Part shown: positions 1-11,422 of the stretch, piece by piece
Position numbering within the stretch: position 1 is the stretch's first letter
How the letters are laid out: every line of letters begins with the position of its first letter
Source: Prillingera fragicola
Lineage: Eukaryota; Basidiomycota; Tremellomycetes; Trichosporonales; Trichosporonaceae
Reading direction: 5' to 3'
Assembly: GCA_002335605.1 (NCBI GenBank)
Contig: BEDY01000013.1
Span: 1-64,000 of the forward strand
Length of the DNA: 64,000 bases
Program-made: the position numbers and the translations under genes
Notes under the pieces: generated by a model
Database searches by the model: none
The model's input: the letters and a program-made list of their open reading frames with translations, nothing else
What the model was told of the DNA's origin: nothing

Positions 1-270
1 CGAGGCAAGAGGGTGTTGCAATGAATCAAGTTGAAGGCAAAGCACATGCTCGATTTTTGATGTGTTTTGAATTGTAATGATTTGGGTCATAAGCCAATTC
101 AACACCTATAAATTATCCACGGCCATACGTGGGGGGACCTCACTAAAACCCCGGAGACCTTTCACCCACAGTTCACGCTGCAGTTCGGGTCCCCCATCGT
201 CGCCGAGCAGGCCGCCCTCCTCCTTGAGGACAACCCCTTCACACTGAAAATTAGCCAAAACATCGGGGTC

Positions 271-1572
271 ATGTCAGTGTCGCGCCCGACAAACGTCATC
301 CCCTCCATTGGCCCCGGCGCTCTGGTCGTGAACGACATCCAGATGGAACCTGACAGCGAGCTACTTGACTATGGTGAGTACCTGCTCTCACTCTACAGCG
401 AGCAGCACCCCGACACCCCGGGCTGCCTCTACGAGTCCAAGCGCTCTCACCTGGAGCAATGGTGGATCTTTGGTTTCCACCCATACTGGATCGCATACTG
501 GATCGTTGACAATGTCGACGTGTTCCCAAACAACTGGACAGCGATTCCCCTGCTCACGGCAAACAACGCTGGCTTAAATGTGAACCGAGCATCCCAACAG
601 GACCAAGCTTGCAACCGTAAGGCCCGTGACAACGAGACCCACATGCTCGCTCTTGCAGCCACAAACGCGCGACTGGATGAGGTCACGGATAACATCGTAC
701 AGCAAAACGCTGCTATCCACGTCCTGCAGAGCAACCTTGTTACAGTCCTCGGCCATGCAGGAGCAGTCGCCACCTGGTCGGCGTCCAACACCAACCACTT
801 GATCACCCACATGGATAACAAAGACACCCGCTCTGAAGCGATTCGCCACGCTCAGCAAGTCCTTGACAGCGCCCGCCACCGCCATGACCTCAACACCTCC
901 CAGTGCGCGTCCCAGGGTGCCAACATCGTCATGGCCAACCTACCGAACGCCCCGACCGCAGTCATGGCCAAAATGGAGGATGATCACTCCGTCATCAAAG
1001 CGGCTACAGCGGAGTCCGAAGCTGCAGTCAAAGTTGCACAAGCAGCCCTCGACTCCGCCCTCGCCATTCCCAACCGTAGGCTTGACCTACTACCAGCCCC
1101 GAGGCTCCCAGCCCTGGCCTCTATGCGCAACGCCGTCGCAGCCGCCGCTCACCCTGTCAACGCCATCACCGCACATGACACCACTGTCCGAAGCCCTCTT
1201 CACCCAACGCACAGGGCCAGCCCATGGACAACCAAGCCCCCGCGTACCAGACCGTACTCCCACCCCAACGACCTGCCACCACCCAAGTCTCCTCCCGCCG
1301 TCGCCCCCACAATCTCAAAACCCCCCACTGCTCCGCATAAGGACCAGACCACCATGCCCAGGGACCTGCAGCCAAACCCGACCCCTCAACAAGCCAACCT
1401 GTTACGGTGGCCTTCACCCAGGGATTACACTAGCTGTAATTCTGAATCAAAGGTCGTAGGGGGTTGTGCACTAGCAGCACAGGGCACTATCGGTGCAATC
1501 AATCAAGGATTCTTATTGGAGTCGCAACTGGTATGCGATGTACTAGTTGGAAAGAATACCTTAAGCGTCTAA
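271..1572 (+). CDS. Unrecognised coiled-coil protein, possibly element-derived
   Basis: One long uninterrupted frame of 433 codons. I do not recognise the product. The frame stays open upstream of the first ATG to about position 109, so this ATG may not be the true start. Residues about 60-90 are rich in Trp and Tyr (QWWIFGFHPYWIAYWIV). Residues about 100-270 are Ala/Asn/Gln-rich with heptad-like spacing, suggesting coiled coil. Residues about 290-390 are Pro/Ser/Thr-rich and probably disordered. It is not spliced, unlike almost every gene to its right, and a broken retroelement lies just downstream, so a Gag-like or other element-encoded origin is possible. No zinc knuckle is visible, so this is inference only. 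It could also be a lineage-specific host gene. Confidence 0.4.
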   Translation: MSVSRPTNVIPSIGPGALVVNDIQMEPDSELLDYGEYLLSLYSEQHPDTPGCLYESKRSHLEQWWIFGFHPYWIAYWIVDNVDVFPNNWTAIPLLTANNAGLNVNRASQQDQACNRKARDNETHMLALAATNARLDEVTDNIVQQNAAIHVLQSNLVTVLGHAGAVATWSASNTNHLITHMDNKDTRSEAIRHAQQVLDSARHRHDLNTSQCASQGANIVMANLPNAPTAVMAKMEDDHSVIKAATAESEAAVKVAQAALDSALAIPNRRLDLLPAPRLPALASMRNAVAAAAHPVNAITAHDTTVRSPLHPTHRASPWTTKPPRTRPYSHPNDLPPPKSPPAVAPTISKPPTAPHKDQTTMPRDLQPNPTPQQANLLRWPSPRDYTSCNSESKVVGGCALAAQGTIGAINQGFLLESQLVCDVLVGKNTLSV

Positions 1573-1865
1573 GCGTAATAGAGCTTAAGCGTATTTGGTG
1601 TAACCTCTTGCTGGTACAAACGGTAGTTTGGTTTGCTAACTTGTGTTTGATGGCAAGAACTTAAAATGAATAACTGAGGAAAGGACGTATTGCCCTCTCT
1701 TATATACCTTTCTACAGCTATACGGATGTGTCGTCCCAATCCTAGGTGTTGCACATGGCGCTGAGAGGCATGTGTCGTAGATGACCTGCATGTGTCGGTA
1801 GGTCATATGCGGCCAGAATGATCTATTGTTTGACAATGAACATTGGTTGTTCAGTGAATACTATG
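1573..1865. other. No gene recognised between ORF and repeat remnant
   Basis: About 290 bases that are more AT-rich than the flanking genes. Only short frames without family resemblance are present. It is probably eroded element or spacer sequence. Confidence 0.35.
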
Positions 1866-2003
1866 TATCATTCGGCGAAATGGATTGGTGGTTCAGCGAT
1901 GGTTAATGTGACGTTCGGTAAAGGTAATCTGTCGTTTGGTAAGGAGCTTTGGTCTTTTGGCAAGTGCTGTATGTTATTCGGCGAAAGGAGTTGGTCATTC
2001 TAA
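1866..2003 (+). repeat. Degenerate tandem repeat, roughly 21-bp period (TTYGGYRAA core)
   Basis: The core TTYGGYRAA recurs near 1869, 1911, 1932, 1953 and 1976 (TTCGGCGAA, TTCGGTAAA, TTTGGTAAG, TTTGGCAAG, TTCGGCGAA). The last four copies are about 20-23 bases apart. In one forward frame the units read as a 7-residue repeat with an FGK core. The copies have diverged. The tract sits directly upstream of the pol remnant and may belong to the same decayed element. Confidence 0.4.
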
Positions 2004-2019
2004 GTTGTATGCGTGTCGT

Positions 2020-3010
2020 GGTATGCATGCGATTAGGAATTGGTGTTATGTCGCTTTGGGGGTGTAACACATCCCTTATCAGCAAATACCGCACACGGCT
2101 CGATGTTCGCTCAGGGTTAATTACCCATAGGACAATCCCTCTGCATCTCAAAGTGGAAGACCATCGTGAGACCATTTCATTTTACATCACGAGTCTAGGT
2201 CACCATTCTGTTATTCTTGGATACACTTGGCACGAATTCAACAATCCTGATATTAATTATCAGTCGCGCATTATCAAGTTTCCGCCTCCTGTCCGGGATC
2301 CGACTTCTGCTACGTCGCCCTCGTCACAGCCAACCATCGAGATCAACACTTCAAATAATCAGGTCAATGTAATTCAAACTACAGTTGAGTCTAGATCCAT
2401 CCAAGTGTTCCCATGTGTCGGCTTGTCAGATCAAACGTGAGAAGGGAGAAGATGTTGCATTCTGCGCATTTACAACCTTCGAGCAAGTGTCAGACCTTGT
2501 CAAACTCCTCCCTGATAAGGAGGAGGATGATGAGGAATTATTAGACACATCAGTCTTGCAATCTATCATCCCTTCAGAGTTTCAAGATTACCTTGAGGTT
2601 TTTCGTAAGAAAAATTCCAACAAGCTCCCCAAGTCTGGACCTTACGACCATTTCATCGATTTCATCGATGGTGCTTAACCTCGTTATGGTCCCATTTACA
2701 GTCGCTCAGCAAAAGAACTCAACGCTTTAGACGAATATGTTAAAGATATGCTCGCTAAAGGTTTTTGTTCTCCGCACCACCCTCCTTTACCATCAATACA
2801 TATACAACCAACTTCCGTAGTTTGTACAGTATCGATGGATCTTCTCTATCTTGCCTTCTATCCCTCTCCGGTCTACTACTGAGCCGTACACCAACCTCGC
2901 CTCGATCTTCTCCGACCCCTCAACCGTATTTATCGACCTCCTCGATATTACGGGATCGTGACGTCTACCACAGAAGGCTGTCTTCATGAACCAACTACTT
3001 GTCAGCGGTT
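2020..3010 (+). mobile_element. Broken Ty3/gypsy-type retrotransposon pol remnant
   Basis: Around 2100-2280 the forward translation resembles the second half of a Ty3/gypsy retropepsin, including a GLITHRTIPL stretch and an ILGYTW segment equivalent to the usual LGxPW motif. Around 2550-2760 it resembles the linker and start of the reverse transcriptase, with SEFQDYLEVF, then GPIYS and MLAKGF. The reading frame is interrupted by a stop at 2676-2678 and then by frameshifts. The YxDD catalytic box, RNase H and integrase are not recognisable. No LTRs were seen. This is a fragmentary, non-functional copy; its boundaries are approximate. Confidence 0.6.
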
Positions 3011-3624
3011 TGATGTATGTAAGGGCATATAGACTTCGGAAGAGGTTAGAAAACGCCAGCGCGGGGGCTGAGACCAACACACATGATGCGGCCAAAGTCC
3101 ACCGATATGCCTTAGCATGCCGGCATGCAGCAAAATCTCCCAATGTATCCCACCTCGTTGTCTCGGAGCTCGACGTGCAGGACAGCAACACTTCTTTCTA
3201 GTAGTGCACGCGATCAGTGGCGCTTAAGACAGCCACCCAACTTCGGCGGTGCAGGGGATGAATCGCACTGCGATTGCGAGTGGGCCTTGGCGGTCGACCC
3301 ACGAAATCTGTTGACCCAAGCGCATCCATGCTGTGCCGCCGCATATGGCGCGCATACTGTGAGGCAAGCCTGGTCGATATTAACATTCGCATCAGCACGT
3401 CAATCTGTCACCGGGTAACGCTTGGCTCCTGCCTCGTGTTGGCCATCTGCCGCGCGAACGGCAGAGGGTCCCACGCCTGCCACTGCAGCGCGCCGCAGCC
3501 CTCGACGTGATGCATTGGGTGCTCACACCATGCAGATAGAATACAACAACAACGTCCGGCGCTCGGCGTTGCTGGGCACCCTCAGTCATCAGACAGCGGC
3601 GACGATTGGCTGGGAGCAGCACTC
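3011..3624. other. No gene recognised; probable decayed repeat or spacer
   Basis: This stretch holds only short overlapping frames with no family resemblance. It separates the retroelement remnant from the 3' end of UBC9 and probably contains the UBC9 3' untranslated region near 3.6 kb. Confidence 0.35.
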
Positions 3625-4431
3625 TCAGCGCTGCCGCCGTTCCGCAGCCTGCTGTTTGATGCGCTTGTCGTAGGCAGCGCGGTCATTCCTATCACAGTTA
3701 GACAGCGTCTCAATGACATGCCCTCCACGTACTTGAACATCTGATAGGCATCTATCTGGGCAGGGTCTAGAACGTTCGCGTTCTCGAGGAGGTCCTGGAT
3801 GCCGAGAACAATCTAAACGTCAGCTGTGTGCTAGAGATGGCTTTCAGGGATCTCACCTGCTTGATACTAATATTGGGTTTCCAGGACTTCTCCTCGTCCA
3901 GGATAGACAGACAGATGGTGCCAGAGGGGTACACATTGGGGTGGAAGAGTGGTGGCGAGAACTTGCCTAATGGTAGTCAGCGTCTGCACATTTGCTCTCG
4001 TACGCACATTTAGGAGGCTTGGTTGGGTACTCTACGTCCTGTCAGAATAGCCGCGCTTGGTTTCATCGTATGCTTACCATCGGGAAAGTTCATGTTCACA
4101 ACGTACATGCCGCCCTCCCAGTTTGTCTGCCGAGTCAACGCGTGGGCATCACGAGCTGGCTCATACGCTAGAGCGAAGACCTGGGTACTTACACCGGATT
4201 TGCCAGGGATCCCCACCTCCCAGACCATCATATTAAGAGTTCCATCCTCCCTCTTCTGCGGACGCGCGTAAAAGCCCTTGCACAAGTTGTCAGCAGTAGG
4301 CCTGTTAGGTCAGATCGGCGTACGCACAAAAGGATGGTCCTTGCGCCACTGCTTGCGCTCTTCTGTAAGGCGGGTCGTTGCCAGAGACGACTACGAAGTA
4401 AGCGTGGCAACGGTGGTGCGCAACGTACCAT
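3625..4431 (-). CDS. UBC9: SUMO-conjugating enzyme E2 Ubc9
   Basis: E2 enzyme that accepts SUMO from the E1 and transfers it to lysines of mostly nuclear targets. Translated exons follow the Ubc9 fold in order: [42 protein letters not shown], then the [15 protein letters not shown] catalytic segment containing the active-site Cys, and a C-terminal [20 protein letters not shown]. The first exon is only the ATG (4429-4431), followed by a 38-nt intron (4391-4428) that opens GTACGT. The last intron splits the MFK codon, and the protein ends QQAAERRQR with the stop at 3625-3627. Length is about that of the family. It is transcribed divergently from SOD2. Identification is firm; individual splice sites were read by eye. 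Confidence 0.93.
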
Positions 4432-4953
4432 TCGGGTTGCAGAGAACGGTGGTGGGGAGGGTGTGAGTGTTGAGGATGAAATGCACTTCCGTAGAGACTG
4501 GCTTGCCGAATGATTGTTGTCGAGATATTATGTGTTTACGTAATGGTAGGTCAAGGTGCACGGTGATCAGAAACAGGCTTCCCAGCCCAACTCGCGCCTT
4601 CGTTTTGGGCGCCTATCCGTCCGAATCGCATCCGTTCATGGAACAATTCTGTCTCCTCCGTAAATCCCATCACATGAAAGAGACATTTGAGACGAACGGC
4701 ACGGCTCGCAGGGGTTGACTGCAGCATGCATGTAGTTGTAGGTTATGATAACTCATAATAATGCGTGCCATTGGGGCAGATGGCTTCGGCGTTCGGTGGG
4801 GGCTCGTGTTTCTGGGTCTAGCGCTCTGACTGGTTGGCCGTGACGTCAATTTCGGAGTATAACCGAATACTGTGGTCAAGGTCTTAAGGAGTTGCGCATG
4901 CGTATTTCCATCTTGACTTCTCACACCATCTTCACCTGGTTATCTGTGCAACA
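4432..4953. promoter_or_regulatory. Divergent UBC9/SOD2 upstream region with bZIP-type sites
   Basis: This 522-bp region lies between two divergent start codons. It holds a palindromic TTACGTAA (4536-4543, a Yap/CREB-type bZIP site) about 105 bp upstream of UBC9, and a perfect CRE/ATF site TGACGTCA (4841-4848) about 105 bp upstream of SOD2. The motifs are seen directly. Binding by stress bZIP factors is inferred from what such sites do in other fungi. Confidence 0.45.
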
Positions 4954-6016
4954 ATGGCTTCCCTTGCTCGCTCTATTTCTCGTGTCACCGCCCCCGCGGC
5001 CAGCTTCCGCGCCTTTGCCGTTGCCGCTCGCTCCAAGCACACCCTCCCCGACCTCCCCTACGCTTACGATGTATGTGACCACTGTCGCTCAAGGCTGGTC
5101 TCGCTGACGCAGTCCTGATTCCTCACCCGGCCCCCTCCCTTCACGCACACTTTATTGCTTCGCTGGCGGCGGTGCACCACAATGCCTACCCTTGTTCCGC
5201 AAATTGTGACTGTTTTTAATCTCTCAGGCTCTTGAGCCCTCGATTTCCAAGGCTATCATGACCCTCCACCATGACAAGCACCACGCCACGTACGTCGCCG
5301 GCTTGAACACTGCCGAGGACAACCTTGCCAAGCTGCAGAGCTCAGGTGACGTCAAGGGCCAGATTGGTCTCCAGGCCGCCCTCAAGTTCAACGGAGGTGG
5401 TCACATGTAAGTGGAGCGCAGTGGCTGGAACCCTAACTTCCTTAGTAACCACTCGGTTAGTTGAATCGACAGAGAGCGCCTGTCGCAACTTGTAATGACT
5501 GACATTGCTAGCTTTTCTGGAAGAATCTGGCTCCCACAGGCTCGCAGGCTGCCAAGGAGCCTTCCTCTGGTACCCTCGCCGAGCAGATCAAGAAGGACTT
5601 CGGATCGTTCGAGAACCTGAAGACCGAGATGAACGCCAAGACGGCTGCTATTCAAGGCTCGGGCTGGGGTTGGCTTGTAAGCACTCCTTCTCTGTCCCTT
5701 GAGAGTATGAGCTGACTGTGTAGGGCTACAACCCCAAGAGCAAGGTTCTTGAGATTGTCACAACGGCGAATCAGGACCCTCTCCTCTGTGGGTTCATTTT
5801 AGCGATTGCTTCCGACTCGCTATTGACTTGACAGCTCACGTCCCAATCCTTGGCATTGACATTTGGGAGCATGCCTTCTACCTCGACTACAAGAATGTCA
5901 AGGTTGATGTGAGCAAAAGTGTAGAATCGCTCACTAATAAGCCACAGTACCTCAAGAACATCTGGGCCGTCATCAACTGGGAGGAAGCTGAGAACCGCCT
6001 CAAGGCCGCTCAGTAA
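4954..6016 (+). CDS. SOD2: Mitochondrial manganese superoxide dismutase
   Basis: Dismutes superoxide in the mitochondrial matrix using Mn. The N-terminus [20 protein letters not shown] is an Arg/Ser/Ala-rich presequence. Then come [11 protein letters not shown], the metal-ligand region [24 protein letters not shown], the QGSGWGWL segment with the Gln typical of the Mn enzyme, and [13 protein letters not shown] containing the last two ligands. The end is [13 protein letters not shown]. About six introns break the gene. The first (from 5071) is about 160 nt, and the INHS codons lie in a very small exon between two introns. A CRE-type TGACGTCA lies about 105 bp upstream. It converges on BNA6 with 145 bp between stop codons. 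Confidence 0.95.
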
Positions 6017-6161
6017 ACGGAACACGCTTTGCAGAGGCTCGGAGATCTGTACTTCGAGCAGGCCTACAGCAGAAATGAAATTATCAATGGTCGCTGGATG
6101 CCTTTCTTGTCAGGGCTGGAGGCCATACCCCGGTTCCATGTCATCGTCACTGCATCATAGA

Positions 6162-7262
<1,101 letters not shown>

Positions 7263-7466
7263 TGCGAGTTGAGAACTGGGTGACAGAGTGATATGGCGCT
7301 TAGGACCAAATCGGAACACGGAGGATCGGATCAGGACGTACTGTAGCCGACAGAGACCAGAGGCGGCATATCGCGGATGATTCGAACAAACTCCACATCA
7401 TTAGTGAGGATCTGATAGCACAGAACCTCCACATTTCCGTGCTAGTCGACTTGACATTGTCCAGAC

Positions 7467-8525
7467 ATGTCTTATTCATCAACAATGCCAGGTCCATATC
7501 AGTATGCTGCGCCGTCACTCAATGCCATTGAGCAGGCCAGTCTTCTAAAGCAAGGAGCTGAGGCTGTAAGTGTTCAACAACCTGCGCACCCCAATCTGAC
7601 AAACCATAGCGAGTGTACGCCGTGCCCTCCCTCCTCCCAGCCCCAACAATGTACTATCCTCCCAGCGACTCTCGCGCGTCATCCTCGAGCACTCCAACCG
7701 GGAAAGCCGGTATTTTGAAACACCGTTTCCCAAAAACGTATCGCCATCCGACTCTGGATGCGTCGTTGACCAAAACCCGACTTCAATTTGAAGCGCGAGC
7801 TTTGGCGCGCTGCGCTCGGGCAGGCGTAACTGCTCCGCGTGTCCTCTGGGTCGATGAGCCGGCAGGAGTGTTGGGAATGGAACTTATTGAAGGCTGGAGT
7901 GTTCGTGAAGTGCTAGGCGGAGGAGCAGAGGGAGAAGTCGAGGTCGACATGGTCGAGGAGGTTGAGCGAGAAGCAGGGGACGATTCAGTTGACGTGGTTG
8001 ACGCAACCCACGTTTCCGAAGTCGAAAGTGAGGGCATGCGAGCTCTTTTGGCCATGGGTGTGTCTCAATCATCGCTCATGACCACTATCGGTGCGGCCCT
8101 TGCTCGACTCCATGCAACAGGCATTATTCATGGTGATCTGACAACGTCAAACATGATGGTCCGGCCAGCGTCTGCTTCTTCCGCCGCCCACGAGATTGTG
8201 CGTCGAACAAGTCTTGTGCCAGTGGGGACTACTGTGCTGACTCTGCAGGTTCTCATTGACTTTGGGTTGGCTTCCACAGCGACGATGCCTGAGCATTACG
8301 CGGTCGATCTTTACGTCCTCGAGCGCGCGTTTGCGTCGACACACCCGGCCAGCGAGAGTCTTTACGCAAGAGTGCGTGCCGTGAAATATCTAGTCATATC
8401 TGGTGCGCTAACGACAGGTTCTCGAGGCTTACGCCATTGGCTTGGGGGAAAAGAAGTGGAAGCCAATTGAGACGAAGCTGAAAGAGGTACGCCTACGTGG
8501 TCGCAAGCGCGACATGACCGGATAA
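7467..8525 (+). CDS. BUD32: Bud32/PRPK-type kinase of the KEOPS complex
   Basis: Small atypical kinase-ATPase of KEOPS, which makes tRNA t6A and affects telomeres. Visible motifs are KAGILKHRFPKTYRHPTLD, TRLQFEARALARCARAGV, the catalytic loop HGDLTTSNMM and the metal motif LIDFGLAS, followed by the family tail LEAYAIGLGEKKWKPIETKL and RLRGRKRDMTG. A Glu/Val-rich insert of roughly 40 residues sits between the N lobe and the HGDLT loop. There are three introns. The middle one (8198-8248, 51 nt) is a multiple of three without a stop, so its retention would add 17 residues just before LIDFG. Splicing restores a direct EIVLIDFGL. The start at 7467 is the first ATG in frame. Confidence 0.9.
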
Positions 8526-8576
8526 ATCATTCTAAAACGCACTCCGCGACTTTATGCATGACTTATGGCTGCTACC

Positions 8577-10111
8577 CTACTTGCCCTCAATGCGCTGGCG
8601 AGCAATGTCAACTTGACGCTGAATCATCTCGCGAGCCGGGCCGCCGATGGCATTCCGCTTCTCAACAGACGTCTCGAAGTTGAAAACGTCCGCAACATCG
8701 TCGGTAAAATGCTCTGACAGGGACTTCCATTCCGTCATGGAGAGGTCCGAAATCTGACATTGCTTGGCCTCGGCAAGAGCCACTGCGCGACCGGAAATGT
8801 GGTGGGTCTCACGGAAGGGAACACCCTTGCGAACGAGATAGTCGGCAATATCAGTGGCAAGCATGTCCATCGTGAGCGCAGCGGCCATCTTGTCCTTGTT
8901 GATAGTCAGAGTAGCAATGACGCCCTCGGCAATCTGGAGGGCAGCAGCAACAGTGTCGACACCATCAAAGAGAGGCTCCTTGTCTTCCTGGAGATCTTTG
9001 TTGTAGGTTGAGGGAATTCCCTTGAGCGACATCATAAAGCCAGCCATCTGACCAAACACACGACCAGACTTGCCGCGGAGCAGCTCGCAAGAGTCCGGGT
9101 TCTTCTTCTGCGGCATGATAGACGAGCCAGTGCTGTGTCGTCAATGAGGCCGTTTGTGGGCACCACCCACCTGTAAGCATCCGACAGCTGGACAAAGCCA
9201 AATTCGGCGCTCGAGTAAATAATGAGATCCTCTGCCATACGAGACATGTGGATCATCATGAGCGACGCCCACTGGAGCCACTCCACAACAAAGTCGCGGT
9301 CTGCAACAGCGTGCATCGAGTTCTCACCAATGGACTGGAAGCCGAGCTCGGAACGAAGCAATTCACGGTCAAGGCTGTAGGGGTTTCCGGCGAGAGCAGC
9401 TGAGCCCAGAGGGAGGACCGAGATGCGAGGAACCATCTCGCGGAGACGGCCCAAGTCTGTAATAAACGACTGGGCATGCGAGAGGAGGACGTGCGACCAC
9501 CTGACTGGCTGAGCGCGCTGAAGATGGGTGTAGCCCGGAAGAATGGCATCAACCTCCTTCTCGGCACGCGCGACCATGACGGAAATCAAGGCAGTCAGGT
9601 GGGCCTCGACGTTGGCCGTTTCGTCCATAAGCCAAATACGCATGTCGGTAGCGACCTGGTCGTTGCGGCTACGGCCGGTGTGGAGCTTACCGCCAACATC
9701 CTTGCCAATAATTTCGCTAAGACGACGCTCGTTGGCAGTGTGGATATCTTCGTCGTCGGCAGCGATCTTGAACTCTCCACGCTCCCACTCGGCCTCGACC
9801 TCCTTCAAGCCACGCGTGATCTCGGCCTGCTCCTTGTCTGTGAGAATGCCAGCCTTGAGCAGAGCCTTTGAAAAGGCGATTGATCCCTTGACATCGGCAG
9901 CATACATGCGCTTGTCGTACTTGAGCGACTGGTTGAATTCGTGCATACTTAATGCGTCAGATTCCGGATGGGACGAGAGGACTTACAGCGGGTCGGTAGA
10001 GCCGGTGAAGCGGCCGCTACAAGATGATCAGCATCCAAGACCTCGTAGACCTCGTAGAACTGAATGCACTCACCCCCAGAGCTTGCGTTTAGTGAAGTCT
10101 TGCGTCGACAT
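8577..10111 (-). CDS. ARG4: Argininosuccinate lyase
   Basis: Cleaves argininosuccinate to arginine and fumarate in the urea-cycle part of arginine synthesis. Exons read [28 protein letters not shown], then [61 protein letters not shown] and the fumarase/lyase signature [13 protein letters not shown], which is reassembled across an intron (about 9126-9172). The C-terminus is [20 protein letters not shown]. Both 5' exons are short. Length is about the family norm (roughly 465 residues). It converges on BUD32 with only 51 bp between stop codons and diverges from the Tim44-like gene across 212 bp. Confidence 0.95.
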
Positions 10112-10323
10112 GGTGCGATAGAGTAGCTAAAGGATGAAGAACGTTGGGCAAGATATTAATGGCGGATTCTGGGCCTCAATCTAACTCGGCGTCATTTTGT
10201 AAATTTACTTCCGTTTGTCGTTGGCTCCGCGCAAAAGTCCGTTCTCAATCACGTTCCCAATCAGGTCCACTTTAGCTCCTCTATCTTATCCAACAATTCG
10301 AGTCCGAGTGCTCAGCGAACACG

Positions 10324-11242
10324 ATGTCCATCTCCCCTGGCCTTCGCTCCAGCACGTCGCGTGTAATGCGCCCAGCGTCTTCTACCCTTGCTTTGCAGCC
10401 CTCCTTGCGGTTGGTGCGGGCTGCGAGCAGTGCGGCAGCCAAAGAGTCCAAGGCATCGGTTCAGACGGCAGACCAGGCAGTCAAGGACCGTGAGCGGGCG
10501 CTCCGTCGCCTGCCTCCTGGTATAGACTACAATGCAGCATATTCCTCTTTGATTTTTGGTAAGTGGCTTCGCTTCAGTCCCTGCTGACCTGCATAGACCG
10601 CATCGTCGACCCGCCATTTCGCTTCTCGTGGCTTTTCCAGCAAGGGGTGTATGGATATATCAAAAATCGAGTCCAACGTGTTCTGGCTACGCAGAAGGCG
10701 TGAGTGGGACATGATTGGGATGTGCTGACATGTGTAGAGCCCATGATCTCTTGAAGTCCAACGCCATCCCCTCTGGATCTGGTTGGCTCAAATGGTTTCG
10801 TCAAGCCTTTTGGCCTTCCTTGGCTATCGTAGACTCTGCGAATAATACGTTTGTGAAGGCGTACGAGACATATAATCGCGCACAAGCAAAAGGTGACGCT
10901 GTTGGGTTGAGGCAAGTTTCTGTCGGACCAGCATTGGACCGGGCTTCGAAGGTCGCCAACGCTTTGGGACGCACTGCAGCATCTAACGACTGGTCTCTCG
11001 TTCGCATGGTCAAACGGCCAAAGGTCATTTCGGTTCGAACGAGTGCAATCGACATGAAGAACTCTGTTTTCGCCACCCAGATCGTCATTCGCTTCGACAC
11101 TGAGCAATCTCTTACCAGTGGCCGACCGCCTAAGCAACGCACAACGCGCATTGTCGAGAATGTAGTGTTCGATCGCAAGGACCTGCCTGGGTCAGCGTGG
11201 GTCATCAAGGACAAACTTGAGACCACCAAGGCGCCGTTCTGA
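10324..11242 (+). CDS. Tim44-like domain mitochondrial protein (mL45/Mba1-like)
   Basis: The first about 45 residues are Arg/Ser/Ala-rich without acidic residues, a typical mitochondrial presequence. A Tim44-like region follows: YGYIKNRVQRVLATQKA, then AHDLLKSNAIPSGSGWLKW, a long helical part around VKAYETYNRAQAKGDA, and a beta-rich C-terminus (KVISVRTSAIDMKNSVFATQ, IVIRFDTEQSL, VVFDRKDLPGSAWVIKDKL) resembling the domain shared by Tim44, Mba1 and mitoribosomal mL45. The likely role is membrane-associated mitochondrial translation or protein insertion. Two short introns interrupt it. The family fold is fairly clear; which member it is remains uncertain. Confidence 0.65.
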
Positions 11243-11422
11243 GCTACAGGTCGAACAGGTGGTCGATGGAGAGATACTAGGCATGCATATCCCTCTTGTG
11301 GTCTCTCACAGAATTCAGGCTTATATACATGCATGAAGGGGATCGTTGGGTTGTCTGTCTCTCCGCGAGAGCTGCGCCTCATTCTTCTGATCTGCTTTCA
11401 CTGGCTCCTTCCACGGGTCCGT

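Noticed and set aside
1..3624. Intact LTR retrotransposon at the left edge
   Set aside because: No LTRs, no YxDD box and several frame breaks; only a remnant is supported.
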